Shown one piece after another: positions 1 through 6,874 of a stretch of 17,560 nucleotides of DNA. The notes under the pieces are model-generated. The model was given only the letters and a program-made list of their open reading frames with translations, searched no databases and was not told where the DNA came from. This DNA comes from Christensenella sp. UBA3792 (GTDB taxonomy: Bacteria; Bacillota; Clostridia; Christensenellales; CAG-138), in NCBI GenBank assembly GCA_002369195.1, contig DFEW01000005.1, forward strand, positions 1 through 17,560. The letters are read 5' to 3'. Every line of letters starts with the position of its first letter. Positions within the stretch are counted from its first letter, which is position 1. The position numbers and the translations under genes are program-made.

Positions 1-349
1 TGAGGATCGTGCGGACCGTGCGGTTGAACTCGTTGATCAGCCATGCAACAAAGAACGACAGCACGTAGCTGATCGGTCCGGTGATCATTGCGAAGATCGC
101 CGTGTTTTTCAGCGCGATCAGAAACACGTCGTCGTTGAAGAACAGGCGGATGTAGTTGTCGAAGCCCACGAACGTCGGCGCGCTGACCATGTTGAAGTAC
201 GTGAAGCTCAGCACGATCGCGGCAAGGATCGGCACGATCGTGAACATCAGGAAAAAGACAGTAAACGGCGTCAGAAAGAGCACGCTCGGAAGCTGCTTTT
301 TGAGCTTGCCGCGTCTGATCGGTTTCGGTTCTAAGCTTGCGGATTCCAT
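1..349 (-). CDS. MalF-type sugar ABC transporter permease, partial (C-terminus beyond window)
   Basis: This is the N-terminal 116 residues of an inner-membrane permease of the carbohydrate (CUT1) ABC importer class. Translation from the ATG at 349-347 gives a short basic tail (MESASLEPKPIRRGKLKKQ), then a first membrane segment containing LFLTPFTVFFLMFTIVPIL. A periplasmic-side loop follows with the typical GFDNYIRLF motif (family form: G..NY..l..D..F), then LKNTAIFAMITGP, which begins the transport core. These features match the start of MalF/UgpA/LplB-type permeases. The start is fixed by AAGGAGG four bases upstream. The gene follows the large binding protein by only 10 bases, so the two are co-transcribed and this is probably its cognate permease. 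The EAA loop and the rest of the gene lie outside the window, where a MalG-type partner would be expected. Confidence 0.9.
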   Translation of the reverse strand, partial: MESASLEPKPIRRGKLKKQLPSVLFLTPFTVFFLMFTIVPILAAIVLSFTYFNMVSAPTFVGFDNYIRLFFNDDVFLIALKNTAIFAMITGPISYVLSFFVAWLINEFNRTVRTIL

Positions 350-359
350 GCGTCCTCCT

Positions 360-3287
360 TTACCGATAGCTGAATTCTTTCTGCTTGCGCGCGAGTTCCT
401 TGTTGATCTCGATGTTGTACTTGTAGAGCGTCTCGCGAAGATTCGCCTTGTTGTACACCACCGCGCGGAACGCGAACGCAAGGTTTCTGGCGATGTAGTA
501 GTTGCCGGGGATCTGCTCGACCGCGACGGTCTTTGCGCGCTGCTCGCGGATGATCGCCGCCTGCTCCGTACTCCACGGGATGCGCTCGAACGCTTCGAGG
601 TTCGCCGTGCCGTAGCGCGCCGCCACGCCGAGCGTCTGCTCGACCTGCGTGCCGAAATCGCCCTGCGTCTTTGCGCTGACCCACCACGACAGGAAGCGGT
701 ATGCCTCCTCCGGATGTGCCGTGCCCTTGAGGGCGATGCAGCCGGTGGACGAACAGGTGACCACGCCGCTTCGCGTTCCGTCCGCGCGCACCGTTTCGGG
801 AAGCACCGCAATGTCCCAAAGCCCGTCGAGCTCGGGCGCCGCCGAATACAGATAGTTGACCTGGTTGTACGGTTCGATCGCGAGCGCGATCTCGCCGCTT
901 CTGAAGCGGTTGAAGAAGTCGAAGATCAGCGACAGACTGTACTTGGTGTACAGCCCCGTCCAGCTCCCGAACGCGTTCAGCGCCGCTTCGGTGTCAAACG
1001 TGGATGCCGTGAAATCGTCGGTATAGAACTTGCTGCCGGATTGATACAGGAACGTTTCGAAGATGTTCTGATTCTGCGGCACGCCGACCATGTAGTTGTT
1101 GTTGGAAAGGTAGATGATCTGTTCGTAGAACTCCTCCCAGGTCTTGGGCGGTTCGAGACCGAGTTCGCGGTAGATGTCGGTGCGGTAGAACAGAACGTTG
1201 AAGTTCTGCGTCTCCGGGAACGCGTAGCAGCCGCCCTGATACCAAAACGGCGTGACGGCGCTTTCGGTGAACTGTTTGCACGTCTCGGCGAAGCCGTCAA
1301 AGCCGGACAGGTCGAGCACCGCGCCGCGCATCGCGAGGTTGACCGGCGTGTCGGTGGAGGTGAACAGCGCAACGTCCGGTCCCTCGCCGGCAAGAACCGC
1401 CTGCACGAGCGTGTCCGAACCGGAAACAAGACTGACTTCGACGGAAATGCCGGTCTGCGCGGTAAAGGATTCGTCGATCAGCCGCTTGAGGATGATCGCC
1501 TGATCGCGTCCGGACGATGCGCCGGTCGTCGTGATGTCGGCGGTGGAGATCCACACGCGGATCGAATCGGCGTCCTCGGCGGTCTCAACCGTTCCGGCGA
1601 CCGCGGTCGTCGATCCGGAGAACGAATGGAAGAACATCTGCAGCCGGTACCAGAGCTGTCCGAAGAAGCTGCTGTCGAGCTTCGGCGTCGGCACATCCGG
1701 CGAGAATATGTAAAACTTATCCATCTGCAGCGGCTGGGTCTGCATGTCGATCGTCCACGTTGCGAGACTCGAAATGTCGGCGCGCAGCGTCTCGATCTGC
1801 GGCACGATGCGTTTCGGTCGCTTGATCAGCTTCTGGAGCAGCGACGAGGTTTCCGAGAGGATCGACGCGCTCGCGGTCGAAATGCCCGAGATCTCGTCGA
1901 TGCGCGTATAATAGCCGTCAAGCTCATCCTTGCACTGCCGAAGACCGTCCATCAGTCCCGGCACGTTCTTTTCAAGGTGGAAGTCGCGGTTCGCGTCGAT
2001 CGTGATGCGCTCGGCGTCCGCGTTGAAGCCGGTGATCTTGATGATCTCGCGGTACCAGCCCTGCAGCCGTTCCATCGTGCCGTTCACGCCGCGCAGCACC
2101 TCGGCAAGCTCCTCGTCGAGCACCGCCTGCATGCCGAGCACGTGGCGTCCCTTCGTGAGATAAACCCTGATCGGCTCGCCCGCTTCGGTTTCGAGTCGCT
2201 GCACGTACCAGCCGGTCTTATAAACGAACTTGACCGCGTTCGCCTCGCGGCAGATTTCCGCCCCGTCGACCGTGACCGCGCGGGTCACATACGCGTTGCT
2301 CTTGTCGTACTGCTTGACCTTGAACGCAAGCTCATAGTACCCGTCCTGCGGCGCTTCGATCTCCCAGGTGATCTGCTGTCCGATCTTCTTCCAGGTGTTC
2401 TTGCCGATTGTGTTGTAGAGGATGTTCTCGGCGCTTGCGGGCGTTACGTGGCTGTACGCGGTATCGTAGGTGGCAAAGAGCGTGATGTCGTTCTTAAGAT
2501 ACCCTTTCTCCGCCTCGTAGCAAAGCAGAACGCCGCTCGAATCGGTCGCATCGGGACGCTGCGCCATGAGCGCGTCATAGGTCGGCGTCGCTTCGGGATT
2601 GTAAAAAACGGCGGACGCCAGCGCAAACGATTCCTCCTTGAGCCGCAGCGTGAGCGTATGCTCGCCCGCGTCCAGCCAGTAGAGCAGCGGCGCGGGGTAC
2701 GCCGACTGCGAATCGTACAGCAGCTGAGTCTGCCATTCGTATTGTTCGGTAAGCGACGGCATGATCTCGTCGCCCTTGATATTCTGTTGAAATACGTTCT
2801 CGCCGAAGCCGGCATACGTTTCGTCGAGGAACAGCCGGTGCAGCTTCACCGCCTGCGTGTTCGTGTACGGCAGCGCGCCGTCGATCAGCACGTCGACCGC
2901 GATATCGTAGTTCTTCGCGGCAAGACCGGCGTAGGTCAGCGCAAGCCGGTAGTAGCCCGCCTTGTCTGCGGAAAACGTCCATGAGTACGAGACGCCCGGC
3001 ACATCGAAATACAGCGCGCCGCTTCTGCCCATGTATTCGGACACATACGCGTCGGTTTCACGCACGTCCTGCGCCGCGATCTCGATGCGCGCATCCGGCA
3101 TGTTTCCCTGCGGATCGCCGTGCGCGGCAAGGTACGCACCGTAGGTCGACTGCGCGACGGACGGCAGCCCGTCCGAAAGCGGTTCCGCGCCGTCCGCAGA
3201 CGCGCGCGAAAGCGGCAGCGATCCGCCGGTCCATGTGAACAGCAGGCAGATCAGCAGCATCCATGCAATTCCCTGTTTCCGTTTCAT
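360..3287 (-). CDS. Large multidomain extracellular solute-binding protein (CBM-like modules + SBP domain)
   Basis: About 975 aa, roughly twice the usual size of a sugar-binding protein. Numbering from the ATG at 3287, residues 1-31 form a signal peptide (MKRK n-region, hydrophobic core, ASA|DG cleavage site). There is no proper lipobox; LLIC at 11-14 has Ile at -1. Residues ~45-395 look like two beta-sandwich, CBM6/35-like modules (WTFSADKAGYYRLAL and WEIEAPQDGYYELAF are matching strands). Residues ~395-560 are mostly helical. From ~575 to the end is a type-1 extracellular solute-binding domain: GEGPDVALF, GVPQNQN, and GTAHPEEAYRFLSWW near the C-terminus. It should capture an oligosaccharide for the permease 10 bases downstream. 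The start is uncertain: a GTG at 3299 lies one base from GGAG (3301-3304), while the ATG is 13 bases away; I prefer the ATG because the signal peptide starts there. The module names are inferred from strand patterns only. Confidence 0.88.
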   Translation of the reverse strand: MKRKQGIAWMLLICLLFTWTGGSLPLSRASADGAEPLSDGLPSVAQSTYGAYLAAHGDPQGNMPDARIEIAAQDVRETDAYVSEYMGRSGALYFDVPGVSYSWTFSADKAGYYRLALTYAGLAAKNYDIAVDVLIDGALPYTNTQAVKLHRLFLDETYAGFGENVFQQNIKGDEIMPSLTEQYEWQTQLLYDSQSAYPAPLLYWLDAGEHTLTLRLKEESFALASAVFYNPEATPTYDALMAQRPDATDSSGVLLCYEAEKGYLKNDITLFATYDTAYSHVTPASAENILYNTIGKNTWKKIGQQITWEIEAPQDGYYELAFKVKQYDKSNAYVTRAVTVDGAEICREANAVKFVYKTGWYVQRLETEAGEPIRVYLTKGRHVLGMQAVLDEELAEVLRGVNGTMERLQGWYREIIKITGFNADAERITIDANRDFHLEKNVPGLMDGLRQCKDELDGYYTRIDEISGISTASASILSETSSLLQKLIKRPKRIVPQIETLRADISSLATWTIDMQTQPLQMDKFYIFSPDVPTPKLDSSFFGQLWYRLQMFFHSFSGSTTAVAGTVETAEDADSIRVWISTADITTTGASSGRDQAIILKRLIDESFTAQTGISVEVSLVSGSDTLVQAVLAGEGPDVALFTSTDTPVNLAMRGAVLDLSGFDGFAETCKQFTESAVTPFWYQGGCYAFPETQNFNVLFYRTDIYRELGLEPPKTWEEFYEQIIYLSNNNYMVGVPQNQNIFETFLYQSGSKFYTDDFTASTFDTEAALNAFGSWTGLYTKYSLSLIFDFFNRFRSGEIALAIEPYNQVNYLYSAAPELDGLWDIAVLPETVRADGTRSGVVTCSSTGCIALKGTAHPEEAYRFLSWWVSAKTQGDFGTQVEQTLGVAARYGTANLEAFERIPWSTEQAAIIREQRAKTVAVEQIPGNYYIARNLAFAFRAVVYNKANLRETLYKYNIEINKELARKQKEFSYR

Positions 3288-3310
3288 AAATACCGTCACG
3301 CTCCGTTTGG

Positions 3311-3322
3311 GTAAACGTTTTC
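3311..3322 (-). promoter_or_regulatory. LacI/CcpA-type operator at the start of the binding-protein transcript
   Basis: On the plus strand this reads GTAAACGTTTTC, a 12-bp palindrome with one mismatch. It lies 10-21 bases downstream of the -10 box, so it covers the first transcribed bases, a usual position for a repressor roadblock. It resembles both LacI-family operators and the CcpA cre consensus (TGWAANCGNTNWCA), matching about 12 of 14 positions of the latter. Closely similar sites occur at 4590-4601 and 4659-4670. Which protein binds is not shown by the sequence; no LacI-family gene is in the window. Confidence 0.6.
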
Positions 3323-3331
3323 TTTACATAC

Positions 3332-3360
3332 ATTTTACGCAATCCGTCCCGTTCTGTCAA
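3332..3360 (-). promoter_or_regulatory. Sigma-A promoter of the binding-protein/permease operon
   Basis: Read on the minus strand: TTGACA (3360-3355), a 17-base spacer and TAAAAT (3337-3332), a near-consensus housekeeping promoter. The expected transcript start is near 3325, giving a leader of about 38 bases before the ATG at 3287. It lies in the 87-base gap behind the DUF624 gene, and I see no terminator in that gap. The binding protein can therefore be read both from this promoter and by read-through from the upstream pair of membrane genes. Confidence 0.8.
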
Positions 3361-3374
3361 ATGGTATTTCTCAA

Positions 3375-4007
3375 TTATGCGGTTTTTTTCGGAAATTGTG
3401 CGCGGAATGCGCGGTCGTAGCAGAACGAATTCGAAAAAAGCAGGACGCCGGGCGCTAAAATGACGAGAAACGGCACGAACCAGACCGCGACGAACACCGC
3501 CGCCTGCACAACGGTTTTGAGCGTCCACCACTTCCATTGTCTGCCCGCCAGATAGAACGAGACCTTGATCGCGTCGCGTCCCAAAAGATCGTCGTTCTTC
3601 GCGAGGATCGGGAACACGAACCCCGCCGCAAACGACAGTCCGAGCACGCCGGCGGCACACACGCCGAGACCGAACTGCGCCCAAATTGCACCGTTCGACG
3701 CCATGATAAAGTAGAACACCGCGTTGGCGGCCAGCAGAAGCTCGCACAGCAGCAGCACAAGCCACGTCGGCGTGACGTGGCGGAACTCGGATCGGAACAC
3801 GGAGAAAAAGGTTTTATAGAGCGAGCGTTCCTCTTTGCGGATCAGCGAAAGCCCGACCGTATAGAACGCCGCGGCCGCCGCGCCGAGCGTAATGACCGGC
3901 AGCGAGCAGACCAGAGCGATCAATCCGAGCAGCAGAAAATCGGTGATCTTCGAGAGCAGCGCCAGCAGGCGGATGCGCTTTTCGGACAGGCGTTTTTTCG
4001 GCTTCAT
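3375..4007 (-). CDS. DUF624 (YesL-like) membrane protein
   Basis: A 210-aa integral membrane protein, the normal size for DUF624/YesL. The hallmark N-terminal section is present: a basic start (MKPKKRLSEKRIRLLALLSK), then ITDFLLLGLIALVCSLPVITLGAAAAAFY, where the [L/V]CSLP[V/I].T.G..  A..a.y pattern is typical of the family. About five membrane segments follow. The molecular function is not established; in Bacillus and Clostridia these genes accompany carbohydrate ABC importers, as yesL does in the rhamnogalacturonan locus. The same context holds here, directly ahead of a sugar-binding protein and permease. The start is chosen because AGGAGG lies seven bases upstream and because the ATG overlaps the TGA of the preceding gene (ATGA at 4007-4004), implying translational coupling. 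An in-frame extension upstream to 4259 only shadows the YgjV-like gene. Confidence 0.85.
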   Translation of the reverse strand: MKPKKRLSEKRIRLLALLSKITDFLLLGLIALVCSLPVITLGAAAAAFYTVGLSLIRKEERSLYKTFFSVFRSEFRHVTPTWLVLLLCELLLAANAVFYFIMASNGAIWAQFGLGVCAAGVLGLSFAAGFVFPILAKNDDLLGRDAIKVSFYLAGRQWKWWTLKTVVQAAVFVAVWFVPFLVILAPGVLLFSNSFCYDRAFRAQFPKKTA

Positions 4008-4540
4008 GCTTCGCCCTCCTTCGGTTTCCCGACATACTCGCGCACGATGCCGATGAGCGCGGAGATCAGCATGAGAATGTTGCCGACCATGCCCGCCCAG
4101 TTGTGCAGCAGCACCGCATAGGTCAGCCACAGCGCGTTGCCGAACAGCGAGCTGACTTTGGTCAGCTTCGTGTTTCTCGCATAAAAGCCGATCACGAAGA
4201 TCATGCTGCCGAGCGCCGGAAGCAGCGGCTGCCAGGTGAACGCGCCCGTGCGCACCCATTCAAGCACCGGCGAAACCCATGTCAGCAGAAGAAACAGCGC
4301 GGGGATCCACTTCGCGCCCGCCCACTTGTACCGGTCGCGCACGGAGAACACCGCCTCGCGCGTCATGGCAACGGCGTTGAGCGCCGCGCCGGTAAAGCCG
4401 CCCATCAGCAGATAGTTCAAAAACCACAGCGCGTCCGAGATAAACTTGAACAGCAAAATGCGCCCGCGGCGATTGCTGACGTAAATCAGCAGGTTCTCCG
4501 CGACCGCGATATACCCGATCACCTGTGCCGCTGTGCGCAT
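4004..4540 (-). CDS. YgjV-like inner membrane protein
   Basis: A 178-aa hydrophobic protein with roughly five or six membrane segments. The order of motifs resembles the YgjV (Imp-YgjV) family: an N-terminal GYIAVAENLLIYVSNRRGRILLFKFISDALW with the family's helix-basic loop-helix pattern, then NYLLMGGFTGAALNAVAMTREAVF, and a C-terminal GNALWLTYAVLLHNWAGMVGNILMLISALIG, each with the Gly/Asn-rich helix faces seen in that family. Function is unknown. The ATG at 4540 is preceded by a purine-rich site (GGGAGAGGGG). Its stop overlaps the start of the DUF624 gene by four bases, so the two membrane proteins are made as a pair and may act together. Its own promoter lies at 4565-4593. The family name comes from recalled motifs and is good but not certain. 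Confidence 0.75.
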   Translation of the reverse strand: MRTAAQVIGYIAVAENLLIYVSNRRGRILLFKFISDALWFLNYLLMGGFTGAALNAVAMTREAVFSVRDRYKWAGAKWIPALFLLLTWVSPVLEWVRTGAFTWQPLLPALGSMIFVIGFYARNTKLTKVSSLFGNALWLTYAVLLHNWAGMVGNILMLISALIGIVREYVGKPKEGEA

Positions 4541-4564
4541 ACCCCTCTCCCTTCTTTCGGTTCG

Positions 4565-4593
4565 ATGGTAGCACAGACGAAAAGCAATGTCAA
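4565..4593 (-). promoter_or_regulatory. Promoter of the YgjV-like/DUF624 pair
   Basis: On the minus strand: TTGACA (4593-4588), 17 bases, TACCAT (4570-4565). It is divergent from the GH10 promoter, with about 33 bases between the two -35 boxes. An operator-like palindrome (4590-4601) overlaps its -35 box. Confidence 0.7.
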
Positions 4594-4601
4594 TCGTTTA
4601 C
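4590..4601 (-). promoter_or_regulatory. Operator-like site overlapping the minus-strand -35 box
   Basis: On the minus strand this reads GTAAACGATTGA, sharing the core AAACGATT with the site in the GH10 promoter and AAACG.TT with the site at 3311-3322. It overlaps the -35 hexamer of the minus promoter by four bases, a position suited to repression. The right half of the palindrome is weaker than in the other two copies. Confidence 0.5.
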
Positions 4602-4625
4602 CCGCGCGGCACGGCAAGGAGAATC

Positions 4626-4653
4626 TTGACAGTTTCGACGGATGCGGTACAAT
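4626..4653 (+). promoter_or_regulatory. Promoter of the GH10 gene
   Basis: TTGACA (4626-4631), 16-base spacer, TACAAT (4648-4653). The transcript should start near 4660, inside the adjoining operator-like palindrome. Confidence 0.75.
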
Positions 4654-4658
4654 AATGG

Positions 4659-4670
4659 GGAAACGATTTC
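4659..4670 (+). promoter_or_regulatory. Operator-like palindrome at the GH10 transcription start
   Basis: GGAAACGATTTC, five bases after the -10 box, so it would cover +1. Extended by its flanks it matches about 12 of 14 positions of the CcpA cre consensus; it equally fits a LacI-family operator. Both this site and the one at 3311-3322 are followed by the same short string CAAACGGAG leading into the ribosome binding site. Confidence 0.6.
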
Positions 4671-4686
4671 ACAAACGGAGGTTCCC

Positions 4687-5940
4687 ATGCTTCGCTATTC
4701 CGACTCGGTTCTGAACGACGCAAGACGGCGCATCGAACAGGTGCGCAAAAAGGACGTCGACATTCTCGTGCAAAGGGACGGTCAACGGCTCCCGGACGCC
4801 GTCGTGCGCGTGCGCATGAAAAATCATGCGTTCCTGTTCGGCGCGGTCTGCTACGCGCACGGCACCTACGGCGATCCCGCGCAGGAGCAGCGCTTTACCG
4901 AGCTGTTCACAAACCTGTTCAACTACACGATGGTGCCGTTTCACTGGAAGTGGTACGAGCCGCAGCGCGGGCAGTACAAGGAGCCGTATACCGGCAATCT
5001 CGTGCGCTGGGCAAGCGAAAACGGGCTTAAAAAGAAGCTGCATGCGCTGATCTGGCACGAGCTCTGCCCCGACTGGGTGACGGACGAGACCGTGCAGGAT
5101 GCGTACGTGCGCCGCATCTCGCACCTGATGCAGACCTACGGAAACGACTTCGACTTTTTCGATCTTGCCAACGAAACGACGGTCAACGACCGGTTCGACA
5201 ATCCGGTGTCGCGCTGGGTCAGACGCATCGGACCGGTCGAGATGATGCGCTTCGGTACGAAGCTGGTGCGCGCGTTCAAGCCGGACGCGACGCTGCTGTA
5301 CGGCGACTGGAACGTGCATAAAGAGGAATACTTCGACTTTTTGAAAACGCTGCGCGAAGAGGGCGTCGACATCGACGTGATCGGTATGCAGAGCCATATG
5401 CAGCGCGATCTTTGGAGCGAGGAAGAAACGATGCGCGTGATCGAGCGCGCCGCGACCTACGGCTTCCCGATCCACTTCCCCGAATGCTCAATCTGCAGCG
5501 GAACGCCGATCGGCGAGCTGCGGTATGACAGCGACGGCACGGTCAACCGCTTCTTCGAAAACGCGGAATGGGCGCAGTGGCAGGCGGACTTCGCCTCCGA
5601 TTTCTACACGCTCGTGTTCAGCGAACCCGCCGTCGAGGCGCTGTCATGGTTCGACTTTACCGACCATCGCTGGCTCGGCGCGCCGGGCGGCGTGATCGAC
5701 GACGACATGAACCCAAAGCCGGTCTACCGCGCGCTGTACGATCTCATCCACCGTCAATGGCACACCGACGCCGACCTTCGCACCGGCTCCGAGGGACTTG
5801 CGAGCGCGCGGCTGTTCTGCGGCGATTACGAAATCACCGTTGAGGCGGACGGACGGACGCAGACCTTCCTGCGCACCGTCCCGCGCGAACACTTCTACAC
5901 CGGCGGCGGACGCGTCGCCTTTACGCTCGATCTCACCTAA
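4687..5940 (+). CDS. GH10 endo-1,4-beta-xylanase-like glycoside hydrolase, cytoplasmic
   Basis: A 417-aa GH10 (clan A, TIM barrel) enzyme expected to cleave beta-1,4-xylan or xylo-oligosaccharides with retention. An N-terminal strand module (residues ~20-50, RVRMKNHAFLFGA) precedes the barrel, as in many GH10 proteins. Landmarks in order: HALIWHE (119-125, the family's GH.L.WH), FDLANE with acid/base Glu163, IDVIGMQSH (229-237, the family's G.Q.H) and Glu266 in FPEC as the likely nucleophile (usually ITELD). WFDFTDHRWL (321-330) matches the family's W.f.D..sW. There is no signal peptide, so it probably acts inside the cell on imported oligomers. The start is set by GGAGG five bases upstream; a longer in-frame ATG at 4642 would lie inside the promoter. 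A tail from ~365 to 417 is beta-rich and unassigned. Context: divergent from a sugar importer and sharing operator motifs with it. Confidence 0.9.
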   Translation: MLRYSDSVLNDARRRIEQVRKKDVDILVQRDGQRLPDAVVRVRMKNHAFLFGAVCYAHGTYGDPAQEQRFTELFTNLFNYTMVPFHWKWYEPQRGQYKEPYTGNLVRWASENGLKKKLHALIWHELCPDWVTDETVQDAYVRRISHLMQTYGNDFDFFDLANETTVNDRFDNPVSRWVRRIGPVEMMRFGTKLVRAFKPDATLLYGDWNVHKEEYFDFLKTLREEGVDIDVIGMQSHMQRDLWSEEETMRVIERAATYGFPIHFPECSICSGTPIGELRYDSDGTVNRFFENAEWAQWQADFASDFYTLVFSEPAVEALSWFDFTDHRWLGAPGGVIDDDMNPKPVYRALYDLIHRQWHTDADLRTGSEGLASARLFCGDYEITVEADGRTQTFLRTVPREHFYTGGGRVAFTLDLT

Positions 5941-5945
5941 AACAA

Positions 5946-5977
5946 CGGGACAGGCGCCTTGCCTGCCCCGTTTTTTT
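5946..5977 (+). terminator. Rho-independent terminator of the GH10 gene
   Basis: Arms CGGGACAGGC (5946-5955) and GCCTGCCCCG (5961-5970) pair with one A/C mismatch around a five-base loop and run into seven T residues. It lies five bases after the stop codon and isolates the xylanase unit from the next operon. Confidence 0.85.
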
Positions 5978-6017
5978 CTGCCGCATGTTACACGGCTGCG
6001 GCGTCGCGATTTACGCC

Positions 6018-6045
6018 TTGCAAACCGCGCGGAATGTGATATTAT
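6018..6045 (+). promoter_or_regulatory. Promoter of the DUF5058/M20 operon
   Basis: TTGCAA (6018-6023), 16 bases, TATTAT (6040-6045), giving a leader of about 30 bases before the ATG at 6081. It is the only good promoter seen ahead of the four-gene run that follows. I see no operator-like palindrome around it. Confidence 0.6.
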
Positions 6046-6080
6046 ATAGGAAACGGACATGTGCAACGGGAGGAATCGGT

Positions 6081-6863
6081 ATGGAAGTGCTGCAACAACT
6101 CAACAGCCCGTTCATGTACCTGATCTGCGGCGGCATCGTGCTGCTTGTCGCGATCATCTGCATGATCTTCGCCGTGCGCGCCTATCGCGCGGGCAAGGCG
6201 ATCGGAATCGACGTTTCGAAGATGCGCCGCGTGATCGTCGCGAGCGCGACGTTCGCGATTCTACCGAGCGTCGGCATTCTGCTCGGCGTGATCGCGCTGT
6301 CCGGCAGTCTCGGAACGCCGTGGCCTTGGCTGCGGCTTTCGGTCATCGGCGCGCTGCATTACGAAACGCAGGTCGCGGATGCGGCCGCGGAAGCGGTCGG
6401 CATGGAAAAGCTGTCCGCGTCCGCGATGACGGCATCCGGCTTTTCGACGATCGCGCTGCTGATGAGCTTCTGCATCATCTGGGGCATGCTGCTGATGATC
6501 ATCAACGGCAAAGCGTATTCGACCAAGCTCGTTCTGCCCAAGCCCGAGACGGTCGAAACCGGCGGCAAAAAGAAAAAGCTGAACCTGAAAGCGTTCGGCG
6601 ACACGGCGATGACCGCGATGTTCATCGGTCTCGTGACCGCGTACATCGCAAGCTACATCGGACAGATCGTTTCGTCGAACGGGCTGTTCACCTTCACCGG
6701 CAGCTGGCTTCCGCTTGCGGTCGCCTGCGTGTCCGCGCTTGCGATGGCAGGCTTTCTGCTCGTGAAGGAGAAAGCAAAGGCGGAGTGGATCGACAGCTTT
6801 TCGATCGCGGGCAGCATGCTGATCGCGATGGGCGCCGCGATCTTCCTCGGCAAAATCGGATAA
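6081..6863 (+). CDS. DUF5058 family membrane protein
   Basis: A 260-aa integral membrane protein with about six hydrophobic segments: residues ~13-32, 48-70, 112-137, 170-195, 203-225 and 237-258. The opening (NSPFMYLICGGIVLLVAIICMIFAVRAYRAGKAIGID) and the segment FAILPSVGILLGVIALSGSLGTPWPWLRLSVIGALHYE are what I recognise as DUF5058. The helix breaks at Pro-Ser/Gly-rich positions recall transporter cores, but no transport function has been established to my knowledge. GGGAGG seven bases upstream fixes the start. It is the first gene of an operon; the next gene, 11 bases downstream, encodes a second membrane protein of similar size, so a two-subunit membrane complex is plausible. Family call moderate to good; function is inference. 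Confidence 0.78.
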   Translation: MEVLQQLNSPFMYLICGGIVLLVAIICMIFAVRAYRAGKAIGIDVSKMRRVIVASATFAILPSVGILLGVIALSGSLGTPWPWLRLSVIGALHYETQVADAAAEAVGMEKLSASAMTASGFSTIALLMSFCIIWGMLLMIINGKAYSTKLVLPKPETVETGGKKKKLNLKAFGDTAMTAMFIGLVTAYIASYIGQIVSSNGLFTFTGSWLPLAVACVSALAMAGFLLVKEKAKAEWIDSFSIAGSMLIAMGAAIFLGKIG

Positions 6864-6874
6864 GGAGGCGCGCT

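Noticed and set aside
156..2984. A 942-codon open frame on the plus strand opposite the large binding protein
   Set aside because: It is antisense to a gene with a signal peptide, promoter and domain motifs. The translation is Arg/Val/Asp/Leu-rich low-complexity sequence typical of the complement of GC-rich codons, with no ribosome binding site.
3058..3765. A 235-codon minus-strand frame running across the gap before the binding protein
   Set aside because: It overlaps two supported genes in another frame and crosses the promoter at 3332-3360; the sequence is Arg/Ala-rich shadow.
6059..6874. In-frame upstream extension of the second membrane protein through the DUF5058 gene
   Set aside because: The extension is His/Arg/Asp-rich frame-shifted DUF5058 sequence; the ATG at 6875 has a strong ribosome binding site and starts the hydrophobic protein.
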